Assembly: GCA_903813345.2 (NCBI GenBank)
Contig: CAIIXF020000008.1
Coordinates: 30,258,005 to 30,322,004 of the forward strand
Origin: Owenia fusiformis
Taxonomy: Eukaryota > Annelida > Polychaeta > Sabellida > Oweniidae
DNA length: 64,000 nt
Direction of reading: 5' to 3'
The position numbers were made by a program, and so were the translations under genes. Shown one piece after another: positions 1 to 14,700 of the stretch (positions are counted from its first letter, which is position 1; every line of letters starts with the position of its first letter). The notes below the pieces were generated by a model, which was given only the letters and a program-made list of their open reading frames with translations, was not told where the DNA came from and searched no databases.

Positions 1-1626
1 AAGTTAAACAAACTAATCAGAAATCCTGTTGGTTGAAATCCACATCTCAGCATTTCGGTTTCTGGACGTCCTTGTTGTAGAAATGGGAAACGCGGAAAAT
101 TATTATTTTAAATCGACTCAAAAGAGCGAAAAGGAGTACATGGAAATGAGAGTTATTGTATTTATTTATTTTTATTGAACGACTCTCGTTATAACATTTC
201 TATCATGCATTCTTATTTGTAGTTTTTTTCACAATGTATGTTGAGAAAACTTGTAATTGTGAGCAGCATAGTTTCTATATAAGTAACACAGGTCCTGGCT
301 GAGAAAATAATGACAGAGCAAAATTTTTGAGCAAACAGCTACAACGCCATCGCTAATAGATAATAAACAGCAAAGTCACGAGCTGTTTATTTAGAAAAAT
401 ATATTCCTGAAATAGGTAATTTACTCATTATATACACGATATAAATATATCTGGAACGCAGGGACGTATTTTATATTGAATCAGTCGTTGTTAAAACAGT
501 AATAAACTGACAGCAATCAATTTATTTTTATGTATGTATTTCATTCCACTTTCATAGAATACCTGAAATATTTATTATTGTGTTCATTATTGTATTATTA
601 TGATATTCCAATACTTGTTTGGAGTTCATAAGATATCACTTATAGAAGGGTGGATTCAATGGTATTCACCCCAATGTAATAAAAATATTCATACCATCGG
701 ACCATCGTACATGTATATTGTTCATATATATAATGTATAATACAATACAATTTGCTTAATCATATTTATTATCCCCGTGAAAGGAAACCGGTGGAGATAT
801 AGGAAAGTCGTCTGTCTGTTCATCCGTCCGTTCGTTTTGTTTGTCCGGGCTATGACCCAAATACTAGTCAAATTTGTCACTATATTTCGTATAAAATACA
901 ATCTATGATGACTCAAGTACTAGTTGACGGGCTGGGTTCAAATATTTGAGAGTTTAAGCGTGTATATAAAAATATAGACTAATATATTAATCACCCATAT
1001 ACACAAAATGTAGTTCTCTGACTATAAGTAAACGTTCGGCATCAGTGTTTGTTAAGACTACACCGCTGTATGTAATATGCAGCATGCAATACGCCATTGA
1101 TAGTTCTATAGCTGGTTTTCTTATACATATTTTAAACAAAGCTCGTTTAGCGAGATTTTCGGAGCTAAAACATGCGTACCATCATCTACGATATATATAA
1201 TAATACAATAAGATCATCTTACTCTACTCAGAAAAAAATCTTCTTTGTGTCGAAATCAAATTTACACGCATATAAAGTGAATAGACACGAGTATAATGAT
1301 TCCCGTTGACACCAACGTGAAATTTGAAATTTCCCGTTCTAAGCACGAAACTGTGAAGCTGAACGGGTATCTGAAGTAAACTAAAAGAGCTTGAATCGCA
1401 TATAAAACTATGAGCGCTCCATATATTCCTATATTGATTTATGTACTTTCCGTACACGGCTACGTTTTTAAAAGCATTGTGAGCTTAAACTCTTTATTAT
1501 ATGCTGATGCCCTGGAGACAAAGGAACCTTGGTCAAGAAGGAATTTTCAAGATGACCAGTACTGGCTTTCAAAATGTCTGCCGTTTCGAAAAAATGTAAC
1601 TTTGATGACTTTAATTAAGAAATATT

Positions 1627-1800
1627 GACCGAAGAGCAGGGGTAATATTGTCGAATACGCTCCGCAGGGCTAGACACAAACGTTTCCTTTACTCCGAACG
1701 ACCGAAGGGAGTTGTTCGAAAGCATTAAACTCCAGCCTTTAAAAAAACTGCCGCAAAAACAACTGGATTTTGGAATAACCTCACGTAAAAGTACCGCAAT
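1627..1800. repeat. dispersed repeat shared by both window ends
   Basis: AGAGCAGGGGTAATATTGTC and the following sequence recur in the same orientation at about 63,910-63,980. The rest of 1-2,160, downstream of gene C, shows no gene that I can support. Confidence 0.45.
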
Positions 1801-2163
1801 TTTCAAAAAATCTTCCGCAAATTTTTCGTTTTAGGTTGGCAGGTCTGAAAAATGGCAGTCATGTTAAATTGAGCAGTCATATCGAAAATCCTTTCATGAC
1901 CAGAGGTCCTTTTCCAATAAGACTTTACCTATAAAAGCTGTAGCTAATCCTAATATTTGATATAGTATCTAAATTCATGACATTCAAGTTCATAATAATT
2001 GTGGTTATTTTGAATTAAGAGGCCATCTTGAAAAGTATTCCTCGCGCAGAGGTCTTATGCCAATAAGGCATCACTCTATAAAATCGAACCAAATCCATTC
2101 ACCGGTATTTGGGTTTATTAATGACCGGACACATGTACAGAGACGAATGGACTTTGCATACTA

Positions 2164-2169
2164 TTTATT
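2164..2169 (-). terminator. polyadenylation signal of gene C
   Basis: AATAAA on the minus strand, about 165 nt downstream of the gene C stop. It is the only clear AATAAA in that interval. Confidence 0.55.
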
Positions 2170-2332
2170 TGCAATTGTTAACTTTTTGACTATAATGCAT
2201 CAGTCTTTTTCACTTACGAATGCAATATAATACTTTGGTTATCTGAATACTAACTTTCTGAATAATTAATTATTAACGTTTTTGTTAAATCCGGGCAAGC
2301 ATGAGCAGTCCGTTTCAGTCCAGTTAAGTTAA

Positions 2333-2715
2333 TTAGTATATTGTGACTTTGTACTCTTGGTGATCTTTCGAACCAGGTGATGCAAGGTAAAACGTGTCTT
2401 GTCCCTTCGAACTAAAGGCGTTATATGTCCAATTGTATTTCGCAATTGACTTTGGATTGTAACACCCTGCACTTTTGCCTGACTCTGTAAACGGGTTAAT
2501 ATCCACATTGTTAGAGCTGGTTACACGAACCTCACCCATCGTTGGTTCCACAGACGGACACGTTCCACTGATGTGTGCACATGTAAACGGGCATACGTTA
2601 GGCACGTAGTTTTGACAGGTCGAATAGAATGTCATCTTTGTGGTGAAATCGTAGGAACAACCGGCTTTCACCCTTAATGAAATAGTCGGTCTCCTCGGAA
2701 ATCGGTCAATGCAAG
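2333..2715 (-). CDS. gene C exon 16: cysteine-rich C-terminal region
   Basis: Encodes 126 residues from SCIDRFPRRP to the end at HQEYKVTIY, then TAA. Cysteines cluster in the first half (GCSYDF, TCQNY, VCPFTCAH, GTCPS), with one later (AGCYNP). The position suggests a terminal assembly domain, but I cannot match it to a CTCK knot with confidence. Acceptor TTCCACAG. Confidence 0.85.
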
Positions 2716-5700
2716 CTGTGGAATTAAACAAATAAAATGATTCTTTGATTTAAGGTGGATTCAAACTATTGTGACTAGTTGAGCAAGTCACGTGACACTT
2801 CTTGTGGAGATGCTTCATGGAGTTCAGTTTTAATGTGCAAAAGAACACTTCAAATATCATGTTGGCAAGAAAGTTCTGCAACATACAGCAAACTGAAATG
2901 AAACTAACGATTTATAATTATGCAGTATGTGATACAGCATTGTAATTTTTGTGATTTCCAATAATTTGTTGAACATGTATGACATGACATCAATATATGT
3001 TTCGCGATGTTGACAACAATTTTTGTTCGCGGGACCCAAAGACTTTTTTAGCTTCGGTCATACTCACATCTAAAGCACGTCGGGCAACATGTTCCCGGTA
3101 AAGTTAGCAGTGTACTAGACGTTGTGCAGCTAAATCGGCATAATGGTCGGATGGGACATTCTAAAATAGAGCAAAAAAGAGTGTATTTGTCAATCAAGGA
3201 GGATTACTATTGGCTCCCAGAGTTCCCACGCGATGTTTTAATCTCCAAGCAATTTGCCCAGTCCTGGTCGTGCCTGCATATTTCTACGGCTGCACTGATA
3301 ATCGTCCTTATTCTAGCAATAGCGACGACGAAAATGTCGTACCAAAAGATTTGAACTAACATCTTGGAACTAACTAACATTTTGGATTTTTTGTTGAGTA
3401 ACAACACCAGAACTCGCGATACAATTTCTGGAGTCAAAAGGTGGTGGATATTTAATTTTGAATTTTGTAATCACGCCATGATTCCATTTACGCCAGAATA
3501 TCAAGATGGAACACTGGAAGCCAATTCTACTTGTATGTCAATCGAGTTGTCAACAGCAACCACCCTTGGACAAGAGAAGGCCATGGTTTAGCCCATGATT
3601 CTATAGATAAAGATACCTTTCTCATATATATAATAGGATTTTATTAGTCCTGATGCCCTTTTAGAGCCAGACGTACATCCGATATACAATTTTCAATGAC
3701 AGTAAATACTAGTATAGCAATAAGTAAAGAAAATAGGATTACATTCTTCAAAGAAGCCTCATATTAAATCGAAAGAACATATTATAACTTAATTTCTTGC
3801 CGCAGTTTGTCTACAAGAAAAAACGTCAGACTTATAGCAATACTAATATTTAGAATCTAATAACTTTTCACACGTTCCGCCGTAGTGGCTATGGCTATGC
3901 ATTGTTACTTACCGACACAAGCGTGAGTGTTGCAAGGACTGGTTCGAGACTGGGTTGACGGTTCATTGCAGGTAGGACCTTGGCCCCTTTGAAGCAGAGA
4001 TCTGCTGCGTGTACTTGTTCTCGTGCCTCCACCGCATGCCCTCGTACACGGCCTATACCTCCAACACGACCAGGGTCCCCATTTGCAATCAATAACTGAA
4101 ATATAGGAGGAACTAGGACTATCATAAGCGAAGTCCGTTATTACAGAGTTAATGTTTTATATGATTCTAAATGAGAAGATTCCCAAAGTAGGCCATAATA
4201 TGTCAAGTAAAAAATTAATTTCATCGAGAAATATTCGAATGCTTTTTTCGTTGTAGCAACGACTTATAACCATTTTAAAATGTGTTATTTCGTAATGTCA
4301 CTGTACATTAATTATATTTTGAAAATATTTGAAGTAAATGTAAATTCGTCAGGTATTCATTACTTATTTACCGGAAAAATATCAGGACCAGTCACAAAGC
4401 TGCATGTGTGATGACCTACTATCTCGAACACCTGATCCCTTGGACATTCACGCACGTGTGATGATTTTCCTTTAATAACCTCAATTGCGAAATCAACGTT
4501 CCTCATGTTAAGAACATTTTTTTCACTCAAATTATTTCAATAGAAGATATATGGAACAAACTTCAAAGTTTTATTTGAAACGATTTTACCTGAAATTACG
4601 CATCCGCATTTGTGATGACTTGATATCTTGAACACTTGCCCCCTGGGGCACTGTCTTGAAATCATTTCTCCGTCTGGAATTACTTCAGTTGAGTACGATC
4701 CTCCGCCAAATGGCCAATACCAGGTACTGTCCTTACAACACATCTTTGGTGGGGTCCCACCATACCTCGGGTCGGTTATAGGCGGACATTGTTCTAAAAA
4801 TAAAAAATACAAGTGGCCTTAATTGTCAGAAATACTAGTAAACAACTTATTCACAAATAGCTGGGCAATGTGTGTCTAATTCAAGCCGACAAGAACACGC
4901 TATTTCGTATAGCTGCATTCCACCCAAGGTCATTTTTAGATTCCTGTCAAGCTTATATGTAATAAGCTGATTAATTTTATAGATGGGTAAAAATAAAAAT
5001 CCAAGTGTTAACATGTCATTTAAAAAAATAGATCCTGTATATCCCAAAACCATGATCTAACGTTAAAGAATTAATGTTCGACCCCCCCCCCCACACACAC
5101 ACAAACCCCTTCCCCCTCCAGTCGAGTGTCAACATCACAACCCAGGGCGAGAACACAAAGGGACATCCATTCATACTGGGGCCATTGCAATACATGCTGA
5201 AGAAAATATTGAATAAATGATAACCAAAACTCTTAACCTCAAAAATAGTTGTGCACATAAAAGAAGAGCATTAAGTCTCAAATGATGTGGGATAGACATA
5301 GACGAAAATCCCGTCTCGAAGTCCATGTGTAGGCAAATCATATGGTCAACATCCATACGCGAAGCCTTCACGTGGAAAATTATCATCAGGAGAAAACTAT
5401 CGCTGGTTTTGACACCCATTTTTCAACCATCCATGCCATAGCCGAGATCTACCTTTAAAGTTACCAAGTGGAAACATTGTGAGTTCAACTCCAATGTCCT
5501 TAGCAATTCTAACATCATTCAACAGTGGTAAAACTTGAAACTTTGTAAATAAAGATCTATATTTTCAGCAGACCCCAGTAAGGATTTCTTTATTTTTTTA
5601 CAAAAATGCACTATTGTCTGGTCAAATTTCATAAGAAGATCAATATAATGTGCACTCATAATAGATCCATTAGTCTTTTTTATATTCAAGCTCAGCAGGA

Positions 5701-8700
5701 TACATCTCACCTACAAAGACTTTAAATTAAATTTTGGGTTGTCTAAGCTTGACAGGTTATCGATATACATATCTGTCTTATTCAAAATGTTCGCAATATG
5801 AAATCTAGCTCTATCTTTTTTTCATCCTTTGTAAAAAGGTATACTCATATGAGAATAGAAAAGTGTCTGCTAAAAAGGGCGCACAATCTGTTCCCATTGG
5901 TATACCTACACTCTGATGAAAACTTCATTTCCATCCAAACTTAATATAACCTTTATAAGAGGAGTGATTCAAAAGTAATGGACACAATTTTATACGCATG
6001 CTTAGTCTCAATCAATTTGTATGAAATTTAGTACATATGAAGATCAACCAATTATCTATAAGTTTTGAAAACCGTATCACATCAATCGAAATACATTTCA
6101 AGATATAGCATATCTCCCGCATTAGGGTGTTTATGCCCGGAATTGGCTTTTAAGTATATTGCCATCATAATAACATGTATTTTCATAAAAAGTTAGCATT
6201 TTCAATATTTGAAGGCAGTAGCACGATACGTTCAACCATAATTCACACCATGCCTGATCATTCTTTTAAATAATATTTAAATCATCTGTAATAACACTTA
6301 TTTTCCTCAGTGTCAATCTCCCAACAGCATTTAAGATTGCTTCTACAAGATGAATATTGTTGTTATCCTTGTGATCAGGGTGGCAAGTTTGTGGTCTTTA
6401 AGATCGCTAAAGATTCAATACCCTCTCATCACCTCCACCGAATTGCTTGTACAATATCTCAAGGCTTGCCTTGAAAATGCCTTGACTCCATGTGTGTTTT
6501 TGATTTTCTGTCAGAAAATTAGACTGATTGGACAATGTTAAGTATGCCTATAAATTTTTGTCCATTACTTTTGAATTACACCTCGTATATTGTATCATAT
6601 TGCTCACTTAAACTTGTCTTTGTTCTATACTCAAAATACGCGAACTTACTTTTTTGATGGATTACTCATCCATGAAGTAAAGTCGGTCTTTTGTCAGAGA
6701 TGTTTTCATGAAGTAATAAAGCTGTATGAAATATGCAACAAAGGGCATCAGTTGCCTTCAAAAAATATTTACAATTCCCCCCCCACCATTTGTCTGTTAG
6801 AATTCCATCTCAGTACTTCTGCGCACATCGCTAACAGATACTCATATAATAAGAACTAACCGGCATCAACGCAACCACATTTGTAGTGACTAAACACTTT
6901 GAAAACTTGGCCCTTTGGACACACGTGATGTATAAACTTTCCATCGGGAATGTCCTGAGTTGAATATTTCTCTTTGCCGTGTGGCCAATACCACGTGCTT
7001 GCCATACAGCACATCATTGGTGGGTCACCTGGTCCATATCTAGGGTCTGACTTGGGTGGACATGGTGCTGAAATAAAAACTGTTCTGTTTCAAGTGGTTT
7101 GGAAAATATTTACGTGAGGTCTACCAAACGTAAGTCAAAATAAAATTCCCAACGTGCAAATAAACGAAGTCTTATTTTTGGTATCATACACATTAACCTT
7201 GACAAAATTGTCGGAGATACTTGTTGGGGCATATAGTCTTAAATAATACGGAACAGACATTGTGGAGGTAAAACATTTTAAAATTGTGAAGAGGTTGAGT
7301 TTTTCGCAAAGCCGCCACATTGTCCGCGAAAGATTGTACCGTAGTTCGGGTTTGATGACATGTAATATGATGCCTCGCTTACTTCTGGCGCCCTACCTGT
7401 TGGGAAAAGAATGCATTTCCCTTTGCACCTTATGTAGCCTGGTTTACAGAAACAACCCTCTCGCCTGCGTTCAGCACACCAACGAAGTTCGCTTTCAAAA
7501 CATTGTGGCTCACAACCAGGACCATCATACAGATAAACTTCATTAGGTCCGCACTGACGGGCTAAAAGCAACGGTATGATCTGCTACAATATGCACGTGT
7601 TCACACGGAGACTGGATAAAAATTCCTAATAAAGATCGAAGAAAGTGAGAAATGAACGTAATAAGACCACTGGATATACAGGGTGTCAAATAACCCCCCC
7701 CCCTCTACATGTAAGACCAAGTTATATGGTACCAAGTGTGATATATCAGAAGAAAGGTCTTCCAAAGTTACGTTGATTGGCATATATCTGACACATGTCA
7801 ATCAATCCCACAAATTTTTACATTATATCAATTGAGATTTTAAGAATCGGGTATAAGAAAAGTCAAAGGACCTAAAGATGACTACATATGTATATGGCAA
7901 TGAATTCAACCAATTTCTGGATAGGGTTTGATGTGTAGAAAATAGAGGTGCATGGAAAAATGGCGAAAACCTTTTTGTTTAAAGTTTAATGCGAAAAAAT
8001 TAACTTTTTGACGTATTTCTGAGGTCATATCCTTCTCATTTTGACCAATGAAAGCTGCTTCAGGAGGGTACAGTAACTATAAAGGACATCATGAAACTAT
8101 AGGTGAATTTCATCCAAAATACTTGACATTTGGTGAGTTAACATAACTTTGGATGATCTTTCCAATGGTATATCGGCAAACAGAAAACTTACGACAATTA
8201 AACATCTTCCGCCATCCTTCCATATCCTGCCCTTCACCTCTTCTATTGGCGACAAACGCTTCGAGGATGTCACATTTGGCGTCAGGTGCTGCACAATAGT
8301 CCATTATACAGTTGGCTACCCAAGTCTTAATTTCAGCATTGGTCATCCTTAAAACGTCCACATGAAAATGAACGTACATTGATCGCCACTTTTGCTTTTT
8401 TACTATTCACAAAGGACAGCCAAACAAATGAGTTTTGTTCACTAATCAATCCAAATCACATCATATATATAGCAAAGTTATTTGAAGAGGTGGTATGTAT
8501 CTCTTCGTTTGCTTATATTCGCATTTATACAAAGACGAGCACTATACTGTTTAAGACCAAACATTTTTAAATGTATAAAATTATAACGGATACATTGAGG
8601 AATAACAAGGCATCCCCACTAGTCCGACATTGTTTTGTCTGATTAAGTTTTTTTCTCTGCAGATTATGCATTGCAAGGGTACCTGTAGTGATATCTGGGT

Positions 8701-11700
8701 GGGTGTAGAGGTCTCACCCTTGAGGAATTTCAGCAAAATGCAAAAATCTAATATGACCGCCATGAAATCCAAGATGGCCGCCATAAAATCTTTGAAATGT
8801 CATAACTTGGTTAATATTTACGAAAAAAACTTCATCTTGGTGTCAATTTCTATGTTTTTGATCAGACAAAACAAGGTAAGCCCACGGCGCTGCCGGACTA
8901 CCTATCATTTGTTACGGACGCCAACCGCTGAACGCCGAACACCAACCGCCGAAAGTTGAACAGCAACCACCGAACAAAAAAACAAAAAAGATGGAGACTA
9001 TAATAATATGTCACCACTTGTGTTTGTAACATATTTACTAACTCAACCAGTCTTAAACAAAACCCCAGCTTCTGGAGAAACATTCATCGTTGAATGTCAA
9101 CGTCAGTGACTTCTTTTACTTACATATCAATGACTTCCTTAAAGAAACCAACGTTACTGACGATGCTGCCGCAGAATTGGTTTGCAGCTGCATTAATCCT
9201 GGTTGGGCATGTTGGAGCGAGGGTTCTTAGCATGTCGACACAACTATAAAGCAATGCGTTATGATAAAGACATTTAAGCATTTGAATTAGATATACTCAA
9301 CACATATGCATCAGCATATGCGCAATGCGGGAAAGAGATTGTATCAATTCAAATACGTCCAATGCTTCTAATTATTTGTACATTTGAAATGTTTTGTAAA
9401 TCGGGATATAGACGTATAAGAAGGTCATTTGCGTTGGATGGAATTTCTTAGACATCATACCATACTCACTTCGGGTCTTGTGGATCGAAGACTTTGTAAC
9501 TGATACCAAGAAGTTCTCCTTTATTTGGGTTTCCTATCAAACTAGAACCCGCTTTATCCGAACAGTCATTCGGCGTATTGTCATCGTAATTCTTGCAAAG
9601 TCCGTCCACCTGTGCAAAAAGAACAATAATGAGTCCGAATTCATTTTCATACTTATGCGTTAGTTCTTAGTTTGAGGTCATTTTATTTGAGGTCATTTGA
9701 TGATTTTTTCGCTGTTTTTGGAATGGTAATCAAATTACACTATAATTCGTTTTAATGAAATAAATATAAACATTGAAGACCGACCATTTGCATCCATTGC
9801 CGCCCTAACGTAACATAGACGTCACCGTAACCAGGTGCCTTTGGTGGACTGTTATATGGGTGGATGTTAAACTGTATCGTTAGGGTAAGCGGGGTACTCT
9901 CAAATGTCATCGTGTTGCCTACCACATTGGCAGTATACCATGGTGTGTTATAGGGTAGACTCCCTGCTGGCAGCGGATTCCCATTTACCTAGATTTATAC
10001 ATGTAAAAAATTAAAAGAATAATTTGAACTAGGTCACAAGCTACACGAATACGATGAACGTTATTTCACATTGTATCAGTATCATATTATCTTACTGTGA
10101 TTGTGATATAATATCGTTTTTATGATAACTGGCCATAGTGTGGTTCTGAACTAAATTGTAGCTTACTTTAACTTGTATTGATCCTGGTCCATCGAGTCTA
10201 ACGATGTCCCCTGCCAAATGTATCTCCACATATTGCGTTACAGATAATGCAGTGTTCGCCCATTGTCGATTTTTCACAAAAACCTATAATATGTTGAATA
10301 TATTGATATATAACTTATTAAATCAGCGTTTTCAGTAGGTTTGTCAAAATGACAAAATGTTCCCGGGAATTCAAAGTCGCGTTTTACACTGGACGAAATA
10401 AAATTGATGAACTTTTGTATCGCTTTTACTATTTATCGGTCTAAATCAGGGTTCGAGCGAGTCTAGTATGTCATTGAATTAATCCTATACTCCAAAATAG
10501 TATGTGTGTCAATGTGTGATTAATTAAAAAACGTTATCCATAGTGTGGTGCTGTTCACTGCAACGAACTATGTAACGAACTACAAATAGTTCATGAATAT
10601 ATATTTAGAACCTTATTTATCAAAAGTATGAGACTCCCAAAAAATTACAATCTTATGATAGGAACAGCTAGAGTACCTTAAAGAATCCTATCATGTCTTC
10701 TACTAGAGTGTATTTGCAAACACCCTGAAAGTTGTACTCCAGATCATCGAATGAGTGATAGTGGACGTCACCCCATCCCCAACATCGCTTTGGATTTTCC
10801 CACGTCTCTATGAAATATGTGCATTTTAGCATGTATTATATCTGTTATATAGCCTTAATTCGTTCGTCTTATAACACAATAGACATCGACGTATATTATA
10901 TACGTAGATTACGTATATTATTAGCAATAAGAGGAATCAGAGGAAAATATAATAAACAATTGCATCACAAACAAATGTAATAACAGTCTTACTTGCACAT
11001 TCCGTTTTGTCACATTTCCTAATGACATAGTCTGTGCTTTGTCCAATACAATCCCTTCCTCCGTTTTGGGCAGGTTTCTTTTTCCGGTATCTCAGACAGT
11101 ACCTGAAACAACAGTCGTCGCAACAGGTGCACTTTGTGTCTTTACTCCACGGTCCCCAGATACAGTCAACCGGTGGAACAACCACTTAAAAATAAAATAT
11201 CATAATTTGAACTGAAGTATATTGCATACATCTTTTTCAAGTCTATAAAGAGAGTATATGAAAAATATATGTAGATTTTGCTCACCATTGTTTCTTATCT
11301 CATTGGATATTTTACATTCAAATATTTCAATCTATTTCGGTGAATACCAGTGCATCCTTCACAAGTGAAATTTCAAGAAACTTGTACTAGGGATATTGTA
11401 ATTTAATATATTTGTGAAAGTACCACGTGTATTATTCATTCTCGATCGTGATTAAGATTATAAACATGACCCACACATATATATTTAAACCTATATCACC
11501 GTGTATATACATTAGCAATGCCTGAGTCACATTTGCTGCGATTCATCGGCCGGCATCCGGTCGATTGAGTATTTTGTTCAAAACTGAGTATAATTTTGAA
11601 CAAAATACTCAATCGACTGGGCGCTGTCGATGAATCAGAACTATGCCTAGGTCACATTTGATTTTCATTACGACGCCTGGCCGATTGAGTATTTTGTTCA

Positions 11701-14700
11701 GAAATGTATTCAATTTTGAAAAAATTACCCAATCGGCCGGGCGCCGGCCGATGAATCGCCACAAATGTGACCCAGGCATTACAAACGTATATAGGTTTAA
11801 ATATATGTGTATGAGTCATGTCTATAATCTTAATCATGATCGAGAAAGAATAAATCCATTTTGCAAATTCAAGAGAGTGGCGAATACCACTGGACATTTT
11901 ATCTGATAAGTACTGTATGACATGTGAAGCTTGTTCTGATCAGGCATGACGCATGCGCCTGTTTTGACCAATCATACAACTGCAAGCTTGACAGAGAGTG
12001 GAAGTTATTCAATGATTCGAATTCGATTCGAGTACACTGATGAACTTCTTTCCCCAAATCGAGACTTGTATTTTATTGAATCGGTCTAATTGAGCGTTAC
12101 CCCTGCTTCAGACCAATTTGTTATATTTACATCTTGTAGATTTAAATGTCCTCTCTTGAATATTCATAGTTGAATTCTATATTTTTCATGAAAAAAATTA
12201 TTAGCCCAGGAGACTGTTCTCTATAACCGAGAATCGACCTTTCTGAAAGGTCACTGAACAGAATATTTTGATTTTTTCAAAGCTCTTATCATGAAGCAAT
12301 ATGTTGGGCACATTTTTGAAAAATCAAATATTCTGTTAAGTGACCTTTCTTAAACTTTTAAGATTTTTCAGTCACATTTTCAGAGGGCTGAAAAAGCTAT
12401 TTCAGCATGGTAAGGGACCATGACCATTGTGATCCTGGCTATGTAAATGATATATTGGATTAGTACAAGTGACTGAAGATCAAAGCAGAACTCTGTTATC
12501 TTACTTAAAAAAATCTAAAATCCACATGTTTTTTTTTCATTTCCTGTTTGGTGTAAATTTATTTGTAACGCAATACAATATGTAATTACCTACAATACAA
12601 TTCTCTTTACACTTCTTGACACCATCTGGGCTATGGTTTGAAATTGCGATGCATTGCTTGAAACATCGCTTGTCTATGGTAACTCCCTAAACATAATAAA
12701 AGTATATACACATTGGTGTCAATGATAACGATACAAAAGCTATCGCAAAAGAAAAAAGTTATCCACTCTCATACAGCCATCGTGGAACCATTATGATTAT
12801 CGAGAACAAAACCTGTGGCACTCCTATTATTCAGCACAATATATATATACAGGCATGAAGAAAATTTAAATGTATTCATTCTGTACATAACAGTTACCCT
12901 ACTATCACACCAAACTAGTTCTCACTACGTTCTCGAAAACAGGCTTCAACGGTGTACGAACGGACTGGACCTACAAAGAACCGTTTGGGATCTATTTACA
13001 AACGTCATCGAACGTACTCGAACGGGTAGGTGCTTTAGAACTTAGACAATGCACAAAATGTTCTCGTGGTCGTCACGTTCTACAATTAGAACGAGTGACA
13101 ACGTACTAACGACGAGCTGGACGTACTACGAACGGAACCGTCGTACTTCAATCCTACTAGGGACGTTTTAACAACGAGTTGAACTGTCTGAGGACGTGTC
13201 ACTGCGTCAAATGTGAAATTCCAAGCAATTTCTAGACGTGCAAAGATAGTCTAGGAACTCCGCGTATCTAGAGATTCCAAGACGTGTCAAGAGGTGCAAA
13301 GACCTCGCGTGTAAAGAGCGTGTCAAGAGTTTTGATATCTCTTTGCACAGCCTTATCAAAACAAACAGTATAACTAGACCGACCACATGTTGTTATGCCC
13401 TATAGTCGCGCTTAATTATACTTTACTAGGATTGGAATATAACAATCATTTTAATTTCGTGTTAATAATAATTTGTGTTTTTTAAATCATTATCAAAATA
13501 AAATTAATTTAAAATTATGCGTGTGCGTGTAAGTATAGGCAATAGCTTAGTCGAAATGAGTAGATGTGTGCAGATGGAGATCGCCTATGTATTTTGCTAA
13601 ATCTGACATTTTTACAGGATCATGTTAAAGATCAAATGAAAACACGAAATGTGTTTTTCTTAGGTTTATCTACCCTGATTTCGAGTGATTTTAACTTGGA
13701 CGCATATTCCTAGATATTAAAACAGTTTGAATAATTAACAAAGTCCGCTTTGAACCGTGTCAATCAAATTGTCAAATATGTAGATAGCACATGCAGGCCC
13801 GAATACAGGGGGGATAGATTGGTTCTAGCGACCCCCCCCCCCCCCCTCCGTGACCAAAATTGCATTTTTTACCCCATACTGAGCACCTTTTAAATTATTT
13901 TGCTCATTTTTGAACTAACATTGCCAAAAGTAAACTCCCCCTGGAATTTTTTAAAAAAGTAACCCACCCCTTGGCAAATCCTGGCCATGGGTCTGAAACG
14001 CCCGAAACATGCTCTGATATAATGAGGCATATGCTGTGATCTGAGCACATCAGATGGGAAGAGTTATGAATGTCAAGTGTGATTGTTATCATGTAATCAT
14101 CTACCTTAATGTCAATACATTACATAATGTAGTAAGGCATTGTACATGTATTTAACAACAGGCACATCCTTCTTCAAAGGACTTCATTTATACTTGTAAG
14201 GGTGTAAAATACCCTTCCAGCGAGGATGCAACAGGCACAGTTACACAAGTTTTATGACCCCAATTAGATGAAATATGAGCTGGGATGAAAGATCTCAAAA
14301 ATCAAGGGCTGGGAAGATTTGAGATGTCATGGTTTACTATCATGACGCTGAAACATGTGTCGCTTATTGTCACCTGTATTGATCATGATGGGGCGACGGC
14401 AGTGCCCCGAGTCTTTTTGATCTGTTTAATCTTATTAGTTACTATTTAAAATTGAATAATTTAGGACCCCGGAAGCAAAACAACTCTTTGGAAAGGAATA
14501 CACCACCCACATGGACAGAACCCCTCATGTAAACCATCTATAAATACCTTTGAAATCAATTTGATTTTCGATCTACATCTATACATATATATTGAAAATG
14601 ATTGTTGGGGGGGGGGATAAAGCGTCTTTATCCTAAATTAGTCTTAATGATACAAAATGTTGAAGAATCAGAATTTCCTTCTGATTACACATCATATTTC

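Noticed and set aside
3207-3437. Minus-strand frame of 76 residues between gene C exons 14 and 15
   Set aside because: No cysteine pattern or homology, and including it would break the phase between the two exons.
5016-5258. Frame of 80 residues with a GGG-rich stretch
   Set aside because: Arises from a C tract and CA repeat next to the retroelement remnant.
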